Assembly (NCBI RefSeq): GCF_004785935.1
Contig: NZ_SRRP01000001.1
Span: 744,001-808,000 of the forward strand
Reading direction: 5' to 3'
Source of the DNA: Streptococcus rubneri
GTDB taxonomy: Bacteria > Bacillota > Bacilli > Lactobacillales > Streptococcaceae
Length of the DNA: 64,000 nucleotides
Of the stretch, positions 50,646 through 57,505 are shown piece after piece. The position numbers and the translations under genes were made by a program. The stretch's first letter is position 1. Every line of letters begins with the position of its first letter. The notes under the pieces are model-generated. The model made no database searches. It saw only the letters and a program-made list of their open reading frames with translations, and was not told where the DNA came from.

Positions 50646-51070
50646 TTATTCATTTGGAAGCAATAAAGTTCCAATAAAAACCATCCCAGCTATTAAAAAT
50701 GATATAAACTGATTAAAATGCCAATACGGATCATTTACCGCAATTACAGAAATAAAATAACAAATTGTCGCTACATATAGAGTTGTTTTATCCCCCTTGT
50801 TTTTCCCATTCCGTAGTAGAACGGTCGCAATAATAAAACAGACCATATGAAGCAATATGTTAAGTAGGTACAAAATTACCCATGGTCCTACTGCGATAGC
50901 ACCACATAAAACAAAGCCAAGATAGCCGAGAGCTAGGTAAAATGTAAGAGTTAGAATTCCTGAAGTAGTGACATGCTTTTGTTGATCTTGCTCAACAATT
51001 GGTGGCTGAACATTCTCTTCAAGCACACTCTCTTTTCTTGGTTTGATTTATAATTTTGTTGATCTGTCAT
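50646..51070 (-). pseudogene. Paralogue 2 of the membrane cluster, apparently frameshifted near its start
   Basis: The good start is the ATG at 51070 with TAGGAG eight bases upstream, giving MTDQQNYKSNQEKR. That frame ends after 41 codons. The four-helix module is open from a GTG at 51026 in another frame (MLEENVQPP..., 126 aa, ending 50646). Removing two bases in the AGAGAGTGTG run at about 51,024-51,034, or adding one base, would join them into a protein parallel to its neighbour at 51,206. It may be a true null allele, a sequencing error or a slippage switch. The 126-aa product could also start from the GTG with weak AAGAGAG. Confidence 0.6.
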
Positions 51071-51205
51071 AACTTTCTCCTAAGGTTCTTACTTACTCTT
51101 TCAAAGAATAGCACTCAAAAATCGACAGGAAGAATTGATTTAATTATAGCTTTGATCAGCCCGAATACTTTTTATTGAGTAGAGTTATCCATCCCTATCT
51201 TTTCA

Positions 51206-51646
51206 TTAATAGCTTTTCTCGTCTTTAACTAGGAGCGTTCCAATTAAAACCAGAATACCTAAAACTATCGGTGCAATTCGAAAAATTTCCCAGTCTGGAT
51301 CAAAAGCCAAGATGATAGACAGCAGATAGAGTCCAATACTCGCATAGAGCAAGGTTTTGTTTCTTCTCTTCATCCCTAGTCGAAGTAAAAAGGCTCCAAT
51401 CGCAAGACTTAATAAATTTGGACCAAGGAAAATCAAAACGACAAATCCCCAACCGATATCCGAAAGGGCAAATAAAGAGATAAACAATACAAGATAGATA
51501 GTGGATAGGTAAAAGGCGACTGAAAGCAAGCCAGAAGTGTAGCGAACTTCTTTTGACTCATTTTGAGTCATTTCCGAGTGTTGGATCTCGTCAAGTGACT
51601 TATCTATCTCATTTTTTCTTTCCAAATATTTATTTTGATGTGCCAT
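51206..51646 (-). CDS. Unknown four-helix membrane protein, paralogue 3 (146 aa)
   Basis: A charged N-terminal region (about 1-35) is followed by four membrane helices. LLRLGMKRRNKTLLYASIGL and AFDPDWEIFRIAP are shared in pattern with paralogue 2 (LLRNGKNKGDKTTLYVA, NDPYWHFNQF). It ends in a short charged tail. No recognised domain. Between 51,647 and 51,945 no gene is seen; two short dyads (51750-51764, 51841-51854) lie there. Confidence 0.75.
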   Translation of the reverse strand: MAHQNKYLERKNEIDKSLDEIQHSEMTQNESKEVRYTSGLLSVAFYLSTIYLVLFISLFALSDIGWGFVVLIFLGPNLLSLAIGAFLLRLGMKRRNKTLLYASIGLYLLSIILAFDPDWEIFRIAPIVLGILVLIGTLLVKDEKSY

Positions 51647-51945
51647 TCTTTCATCCCTCTCTTTTACTCTTTTAAATACTCTTATTTAAGGAAGTTTCCA
51701 ACACAGTCAAACCTTAACTATATTGATTTATTAAACAATCAACTATTTTTGATGTTTAACATCAGTTATAGGAGCAGACTGAATTTCTGAACAACCAATG
51801 CAAACTGTCATTTCATCTCCCATAGAGCTGGTAGAAAGTTGATGTTTTTACATCGGCAAATGATTAACCCCTGTTTTCTACACAACTAGCAGAAACTACT
51901 TAACTTAAAATATATAATTCTGTCTAGCTCTTAATCTCCTTCACT

Positions 51946-53436
51946 TCACCACCTGTCTCTCAGTACCTTTGGCCGTTTTTCCCAAAAGATAGCACCAAGT
52001 ATGACAACAATAAATACTGAAAGGGATAGAAGTTGTAAAGGGAGTATCAAGCCAACTACAACAGATAGAACGTAGAATATACTTGATGTGCTCCAAAGTA
52101 GTCGAGAATCTATATTCAAAGCGTACTGGGATAAAGCAAATCCTATCGTGAATAAGATCAAATGAAGATGGGTTGCATAAAAGAATATGAATGCAACAGG
52201 GCCTGTTAGTAAAAGACCGATGATTCCCAAGCCATAATAAGTAAGACCTAGCCATTTGGGAAGAGCAAAAAGATACGAATAAAGAGACGATGCATTTTCT
52301 TTATTGGTTAAGACCCCGTTAACAGGCTGTCTAGAGTTCTCAAACGACTGATTGCTATTGTCGGCTTGCTCCAAAGTCACGTCCACTGTAGGCCTTTCTT
52401 GCCCAGCCTCTAACCCCTTTGTTACTACTCTTTCACTTCTGTCACTCGATTGGTTCCCAAATAACATAACAAGTGGAGCAATAAACAATTTTTCTCTGAT
52501 TAGCGAGAAATAATTAGGATAGCCTAGCCGTTTTGGGTGAGAAAGCAAATAGGATAATAAGGACGAAGATTCCTTATTTCCGGAGCGCCCTTCATTTGAG
52601 CTTCTTTGACTTTTTAACCGCTCAGCTGTGCCTTCTTCATCTCCACTTGCACCCCCTTCTTTGTCAGTATAGGCGTTTGCCTGCATCCCAAACAGCTTCT
52701 GCAAACTTTCCTTCTGTCTATAAACTAAGTAAAGGGAAATGACAGAATGGTAAAAAGGGATTGGTGAAGTAGTTTTTAAAACAAGCAAGTTTAGTAAGAC
52801 TGAGGGAACATAAAAAGAACAGTATAGACAAGTCACGATCACAAGAAATTTCTTATTCTTCATTATGAGAAAGCTAGTTAGCAAGGCTATTAGTAGAACT
52901 TCATCGTCCACAACTTCAAATAATCTCCAGTAAAAATCAGATTTTGAATGATCCAATATATTCCAGAAGCGTAAGAGAACAGGAATCCGATCTACCAATT
53001 GTAAGATACTGATCCCCAAGGAAACAAGAGGAAGCATTGGATACCAGGTATTTTCTTTTCTAATCGAAGAACATAATCGTAGCCAATCCACTTTCCCTAT
53101 AAGAAACATAAGGATAGCAAAAGAGAGGATTTGAAAGCATACAACCATAAACCCGCTACCATAGATACCAATAGGCAGCGCCTCAGGCCAAAACATACTA
53201 AGGGTCAATAGAACACTATAAGGAAGGAAGCCTTCTATTCTTTCTTCATTTCTCATGACAAGAACCGTCAGACTCACTTGGAAGGCAAGCCACAGCAGTA
53301 TCTGTGTCAAAGAAAAACCAATCACTGGATGGTTCTCCCCAATTCCAGTATATCCTGACAGCAACAAGAAACCTTGATACGCTACTCCAAGAATTTGAAC
53401 AAGGAATAGGAGGCCATACCAAAACTTTCGTGACAT
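51946..53436 (-). CDS. Unknown multi-pass membrane protein, paralogue 4 with decayed internal module (about 496 aa)
   Basis: From the ATG at 53436 (AGGAAGG site) the protein begins MSRKFWYGLLFLV, like paralogue 1, with about seven N-terminal helices. A hydrophilic linker follows, containing NKESSSLLSYLLSHPKRLGY and then a single hydrophobic stretch ending LVMLFGNQ. A second, similar unit (NKENASSLYSYLFALPKWLG) then leads into the complete four-helix module at the C terminus. The first unit looks like a truncated duplicate of the second. Function unknown. Confidence 0.78.
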   Translation of the reverse strand: MSRKFWYGLLFLVQILGVAYQGFLLLSGYTGIGENHPVIGFSLTQILLWLAFQVSLTVLVMRNEERIEGFLPYSVLLTLSMFWPEALPIGIYGSGFMVVCFQILSFAILMFLIGKVDWLRLCSSIRKENTWYPMLPLVSLGISILQLVDRIPVLLRFWNILDHSKSDFYWRLFEVVDDEVLLIALLTSFLIMKNKKFLVIVTCLYCSFYVPSVLLNLLVLKTTSPIPFYHSVISLYLVYRQKESLQKLFGMQANAYTDKEGGASGDEEGTAERLKSQRSSNEGRSGNKESSSLLSYLLSHPKRLGYPNYFSLIREKLFIAPLVMLFGNQSSDRSERVVTKGLEAGQERPTVDVTLEQADNSNQSFENSRQPVNGVLTNKENASSLYSYLFALPKWLGLTYYGLGIIGLLLTGPVAFIFFYATHLHLILFTIGFALSQYALNIDSRLLWSTSSIFYVLSVVVGLILPLQLLSLSVFIVVILGAIFWEKRPKVLRDRW

Positions 53437-53560
53437 CATATTCACCTTCCTCTCATTCACATCCTAAAATGGATAGGAAGAATTCCTTTAAAATAATTAT
53501 AAATGGAATTAGTAGAAACTAAACCTTTTTTAACCAACTTTCCCACAAAGACAAAATCAT

Positions 53561-54028
53561 CTAAATAAAATCAGCCTCTGCAATAGCTTCTTTGACCACT
53601 TCCAATGGGAGATGGACTAGTTCTACTTCTTTTTCACGGTAGAGGTACTCAGCATATTCATCGATACGGTATTGATGGATATAAACCACCCGCTTGCAAC
53701 CAACTTGAAGCAACTGCTTGGTACAGTTGAGGCAAGGGAAATGGGTCACATAGGCTGTGAAACCTTTGGGAATCCCCCGTTCGGCTCCCTGTAAAATGGC
53801 ATTGACTTCCGCATGGAGGGTTCGAACACAGTGCCCTTCCACCATGAGACAGTCATGATCCAAGCAATGTTCTGTACCAGAGACAGAGCCATTGTAGCCC
53901 GTCGCAACCACCTTATGATCCTTGACCAATACAGCACCTACCTTTGCCCGCTTACAGGTTGCTCGATTTGATATTAACAAAGCCTGTGCTGCAAAATACT
54001 CATCCCAGGCTAATCGCTTGTGTCCCAC
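53561..54028 (-). CDS. dCMP deaminase (ComEB-like)
   Basis: Deaminates dCMP to dUMP for thymidylate synthesis. Zinc-site motifs HAEVNAILQGA and PCLNCTKQLLQVGC are present. The GTG at 54028 (eight bases after AAGGAGG) starts the protein at residues equivalent to M-GHKRLAWDEYF, as in relatives. The upstream ATGs at 54067 and 54046 would put the ribosome site inside the gene. Confidence 0.9.
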   Translation of the reverse strand: MGHKRLAWDEYFAAQALLISNRATCKRAKVGAVLVKDHKVVATGYNGSVSGTEHCLDHDCLMVEGHCVRTLHAEVNAILQGAERGIPKGFTAYVTHFPCLNCTKQLLQVGCKRVVYIHQYRIDEYAEYLYREKEVELVHLPLEVVKEAIAEADFI

Positions 54029-54125
54029 AGTCTTATCCTCCTTCATAAACCTTCTAATTTTTTTCATTATAGCACGAAATCAGCAAGAAAAAAAGATGAC
54101 ACTGTCACAGCCGATTCCATCATCC

Positions 54126-54153
54126 AAAAAAAGAGATCCATGTGGATCTCTTT
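54126..54153 (-). terminator. Terminator of infC-rpmI-rplT
   Basis: AAAGAGATCC and GGATCTCTTT arms around ACAT, then TTTT on the minus strand. Confidence 0.92.
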
Positions 54154-54158
54154 ATCAA

Positions 54159-54518
54159 TTATTTACCAAGTTTTGCTTTAGCTGCGTCTGCAAGAGCCGT
54201 GAAAGCTGCTGCATCGTTAACAGCCAAGTCAGCAAGCATTTTACGGTTTACTTCGATCTCAGCCAATTTCAAACCATGCATCAATTGTGAGTATGAAAGA
54301 CCGTTCATACGAGCTGCCGCATTGATACGTGTGATCCACAATTTGCGGAAGTCACGTTTCTTTTGACGACGGTCACGGTATGCATAGTAGTAAGAGTTCA
54401 TTACTTGTTCTTTTGCAGTACGGAACAAGATGTGTTTAGCTCCATAGTAACCTTTAGCTAATTTAAGAATACGTTTACGACGTTTGCGTGATACAACGCC
54501 ACCTTTAACACGTGCCAT
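54159..54518 (-). CDS. rplT: Ribosomal protein L20
   Basis: A 119-residue basic 50S protein ([40 protein letters not shown]). L20 often represses its own operon by binding the infC leader. Confidence 0.98.
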   Translation of the reverse strand: MARVKGGVVSRKRRKRILKLAKGYYGAKHILFRTAKEQVMNSYYYAYRDRRQKKRDFRKLWITRINAAARMNGLSYSQLMHGLKLAEIEVNRKMLADLAVNDAAAFTALADAAKAKLGK

Positions 54519-54567
54519 TTATATTTCCTCCAATATTTCCTAGAATTCTTTACTTACAAATACGCGA

Positions 54568-54768
54568 TTATTTCAAGCGAGTAAGCATTGCTTTGATACG
54601 TTTGAAATCTCCTGAATGCACCATAGATGCTTTGCGAAGATGACGACGTTGTTTCTTAGTTTTTCCGTGGAAACGGTGAGAAGTGTAAGCACGGAAACGT
54701 TTAAGTCCACCAGAACCTGTACGTTTGAAACGTTTAGCTGATGCGCGGTGTGTTTTTTGTTTTGGCAT
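54568..54768 (-). CDS. rpmI: Ribosomal protein L35
   Basis: A 66-residue, very basic 50S protein ([19 protein letters not shown]). Second gene of the IF3 operon. Confidence 0.98.
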   Translation of the reverse strand: MPKQKTHRASAKRFKRTGSGGLKRFRAYTSHRFHGKTKKQRRHLRKASMVHSGDFKRIKAMLTRLK

Positions 54769-54801
54769 GATATTTTCTCCTTTTTTTAACTTTCTGACAG
54801 A

Positions 54802-55323
54802 TTATTTCTTGTCAGTTGCTGGCGCCAACTGCATGAACATTTGACGACCATCCATTTTAGCACGTTGTTCGATGATAGCAATATCTTGAGTTGCTTCAGC
54901 GAAGTCGGCTAAAACTTTTGCCCCAATCTCTTTATGGGTGATCATACGACCCTTAAAGCGAATGGAAACCTTCACTTTGTTCCCTTTTTCAAGGAACTTG
55001 CGAGCATTGCGAAGTTTTGTATCGAAATCACCCTTGTCAATAACTGGGCTCAAACGAACTTCTTTCACGGTCACAACGCTTTGTTTTTTGCGTTGTTCTT
55101 TTTGTTTCTTCTGGTACTCAAATTTGAACTTACCGTAGTCCATAATTTTCGCAACAGGAGGTTTAGCTTGAGGTTGAATGAGAACCAAGTCCACATTAGC
55201 GTCGTCTGCAAGTGCTTGCGCTTCACCAAGTGGTTTGATACCCAATTGTTCGCCCTCAAGACCGATTAAGCGAACTTCACGTACACGAATTTCATCATTG
55301 ATGAATAAGTCTTGCTTTGCTAT
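54802..55323 (-). CDS. infC: Translation initiation factor IF-3
   Basis: The two-domain IF3: N domain with [21 protein letters not shown], the Lys-rich linker [12 protein letters not shown], and C domain with [16 protein letters not shown] and [12 protein letters not shown]. There is no nearby ATG. The best ribosome site, AGAGGTG, sits six bases before ATA at 55323, which would begin [10 protein letters not shown]. infC is the classical gene with a non-AUG (AUU/AUC/AUA) start that IF3 itself rejects. The alternative is GTG at 55332, which would use the ribosome site itself as a start codon. Confidence 0.9.
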   Translation of the reverse strand: MAKQDLFINDEIRVREVRLIGLEGEQLGIKPLGEAQALADDANVDLVLIQPQAKPPVAKIMDYGKFKFEYQKKQKEQRKKQSVVTVKEVRLSPVIDKGDFDTKLRNARKFLEKGNKVKVSIRFKGRMITHKEIGAKVLADFAEATQDIAIIEQRAKMDGRQMFMQLAPATDKK

Positions 55324-55350
55324 GGTTTTCACCTCTTTTTTTATTTTAGA

Positions 55351-55384
55351 GAAAAACAAGAGCGGACTTGCTAACGCAAACCCG
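55351..55384 (-). promoter_or_regulatory. Attenuator in the infC leader
   Basis: GCGGGTTTGC and GCAAGTCCGC arms around GTTA, followed by TCTTGTTTTTC on the minus strand. It lies between promoter and infC; ribosomal-protein (L20) controlled termination is likely, as in other Firmicutes. Another hairpin (AGAAGT-GAGA-ACTTCT) lies earlier in the leader. Confidence 0.75.
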
Positions 55385-55486
55385 CACTACATGATTATAG
55401 TTCATTTCTGAAACTTGATCCGTAGGGGCCAGACAACGTTAGTCGCAAGGCGAGAAGTTCTCACTTCTGCTTTTCTCAACTTTTAT

Positions 55487-55515
55487 ATGATATCAAGTTT
55501 ATGATGGATTGTCAA
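55487..55515 (-). promoter_or_regulatory. infC operon promoter inside the cmk 3' end
   Basis: TTGACA (55510-55515) and TATCAT (55487-55492) are exactly 17 bases apart on the minus strand. The -35 box lies in the last codons of cmk. Confidence 0.85.
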
Positions 55516-56182
55516 GGATTTTTTTTGCTTTTTCTTCAATAAATGCAACCACTTGATCAATCCCGACACCAGTCGTATCAAAATGAATGGCATCTGCTGC
55601 TGGTTTCAATGGAGAAACCTCTCGGTGACTGTCTTTATAGTCCCGCTCAGCAATTTCTTTTTTCAATACTTCTAAATCTGTTTCAATGCCCTTGCTCAAA
55701 TTTTCCTTATAGCGACGCTCTGCACGTTCTTCTACAGAAGCTACTAAGAAAATCTTCAACTCTGCATCTGGCAAGACAACCGTTCCAATATCGCGGCCAT
55801 CCATCACGATTCCACCTTGAGCTGCAATCTGCTGTTGTTGCGCTACCAAGCGTTCACGAACAGGTGCCAAGGCAGATACCCAAGAGACATTATTGGTCAC
55901 TTCATTGTCACGGATAGGATGTGTCACGTCGACATCAGCTACGAAGACTAATTGCTGGCCATCTTCAGACCGACCAAAGCTAACAGGATATTGGTTCAGT
56001 AGATCAACCAACTGGTCAACATCTGCTTCAGTCAAATCATGACGGAGAGCCAAATAAGTAGCTGCTCGGTACATGGCACCCGTATCCAGATAGGTGTAAC
56101 CTAGCTCTTTAGCAATAATCTTAGCAACAGTTGACTTCCCGCTAGATGCAGGACCATCAATCGCGATTTGAATCTGTTTCAT
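55499..56182 (-). CDS. cmk: Cytidylate kinase
   Basis: Phosphorylates CMP and dCMP. P-loop [13 protein letters not shown] is near residues 9-21, with [21 protein letters not shown] and the arginine-rich lid [10 protein letters not shown]. 227 residues is normal. Eleven bases from the LysM gene. Confidence 0.96.
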   Translation of the reverse strand: MKQIQIAIDGPASSGKSTVAKIIAKELGYTYLDTGAMYRAATYLALRHDLTEADVDQLVDLLNQYPVSFGRSEDGQQLVFVADVDVTHPIRDNEVTNNVSWVSALAPVRERLVAQQQQIAAQGGIVMDGRDIGTVVLPDAELKIFLVASVEERAERRYKENLSKGIETDLEVLKKEIAERDYKDSHREVSPLKPAADAIHFDTTGVGIDQVVAFIEEKAKKILDNPS

Positions 56183-56192
56183 AGCTTATCCT

Positions 56193-56636
56193 TTATTTAA
56201 TCTTGACGACATCTCCTGGGTTGGCATACCATGATCCAGTAGACATATGGGAAGGATTCAGTTTCTCCAACTCAGCAATTGAGATACCTGCACGAGCTGC
56301 GATAGCAGCTTCCCCTTCACCTTCTAAGACTGTAATGGTTCCTTCTTCTGGCTTATCATCACTTGAAGCTTCTGATTTTTGTGCTTCAGGAGCTGCGCTA
56401 CTTGATGATACAACTGTGGTCTCTCCATTGTAGAAACCATTCATTTGTTTCTTCTTATCGCTTCCTCCTGTTGAAAGGAAAATCAAAAGACAAACCATCA
56501 TCACTACAATCACAAAGAAAATAATGGCTAAAATTGTTAATAGGCGATCTGCCTTGATTCCATTTAATTTACTTGTCCGTTTCAATGTTTCTTCTCCATC
56601 ATCATAAATCTCTTCTTCCCATGGTTCTTTTGCCAT
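56193..56636 (-). CDS. Membrane-anchored LysM-domain protein (SAG1386/EF1546 family)
   Basis: From the ATG at 56636 (AAGGAGGAAG site) it has 147 residues: an acidic cytoplasmic head, a helix at about 33-57, a Ser/Ala-rich linker and a C-terminal LysM domain (ITVLEGEGEAAIAARAGISI, LEKLNPSHM, NPGDVVKI) that would bind peptidoglycan outside. The short form of the family is usual next to cmk in streptococci. Role uncertain. Confidence 0.85.
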   Translation of the reverse strand: MAKEPWEEEIYDDGEETLKRTSKLNGIKADRLLTILAIIFFVIVVMMVCLLIFLSTGGSDKKKQMNGFYNGETTVVSSSSAAPEAQKSEASSDDKPEEGTITVLEGEGEAAIAARAGISIAELEKLNPSHMSTGSWYANPGDVVKIK

Positions 56637-56681
56637 GACTTCCTCCTTGTGTTTTCCTCTAAAAATCATTACAATATAAGT

Positions 56682-56879
56682 ATGAAAGTAACTCTAATAC
56701 CAGAACGTTGTATCGCCTGCGGGCTCTGTCAAACCTATTCTGACCTCTTTGACTACCATGACAATGGCATTGTCAAATTTGCTTCTGCAGAAGACCTCTT
56801 AGAAAAAGAAATTATCCAAGATGCCTCTGTCCTAGAAGCTATCAAAAATTGTCCTACCCGAGCTCTGATCAAAGATTAA
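56682..56879 (+). CDS. Ferredoxin, single [4Fe-4S]
   Basis: A 65-residue ferredoxin: MKVTLIPERCIACGLCQ supplies three Cys (CxxCxxC) and NCPTRAL the fourth. It is divergent from the LysM gene. There is no ribosome site, and a TATAAG box ends only four bases before the ATG, so the start signal is unclear (leaderless or an A/T-rich promoter coincidence). Confidence 0.92.
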   Translation: MKVTLIPERCIACGLCQTYSDLFDYHDNGIVKFASAEDLLEKEIIQDASVLEAIKNCPTRALIKD

Positions 56880-57364
56880 GAGCTTTTTTCATTGTCTGCA
56901 TAATAGAGTTGGTAGTAATCTACGTGAATAAAATTATCCGTCAACTCAATCTCACCCTTGAAATGGTCATTTAAGGCCAGGGCATTAATAAAGTATTTCT
57001 TAGGCCACTTACGCATGCAGAAGGTACGACTTCTAGATCCATCATTAAAAATCAATCTGATGGAGTTCTTTGTAACCTCAACTTTATCAATACTGGAAAT
57101 AGGCACTTTAATAGGTGTAAATGGGTTTGCAGTGATGATCCGTAAGATTCCATCATCGTATATGGTAAAGTAACGATGAACCCCTACAGCCATCATAGCC
57201 ATAAAGAGGAAAAAGGAAAATAGTACCAGTGTTGGAATACTGGAACTCTCATACATAAGAGCCAGACCAATAAAGACTGGGATCACTGATAAAGACCAAT
57301 AAGTAATCAACATTGATAGATCCGGCTGCCAATGGTAGCGGATTTTTCCAAAAATCTTGATCAT
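56876..57364 (-). CDS. EbsA-like membrane protein
   Basis: A 162-residue protein with two membrane helices (about 20-37 and 45-65) and a PH-like beta domain (IYDDGILRIITANPFTPIKVP, DKVEVTKNSIRLIFNDGS). It resembles EbsA of enterococci, linked to cell-surface binding substance. Convergent with the ferredoxin gene and overlapping its last bases. Function unproven. Confidence 0.7.
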   Translation of the reverse strand: MIKIFGKIRYHWQPDLSMLITYWSLSVIPVFIGLALMYESSSIPTLVLFSFFLFMAMMAVGVHRYFTIYDDGILRIITANPFTPIKVPISSIDKVEVTKNSIRLIFNDGSRSRTFCMRKWPKKYFINALALNDHFKGEIELTDNFIHVDYYQLYYADNEKSS

Positions 57365-57505
57365 ATGCTTAACCCCCTCCTACTAGTTTAGCATAAATTT
57401 AGCAAAAATAGAACAGGAAAGCCTGTTCTATTTTAAATTATTTAAGTCATCAAATAACCTAAGACCGTTTCTATCAGATTCTTACATCAAAGCCCGTTTG
57501 ACTTA

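Noticed and set aside
51941-52255. 104-codon frame inside paralogue 4
   Set aside because: Lies in another frame of a longer gene, with no ribosome site; a shadow.
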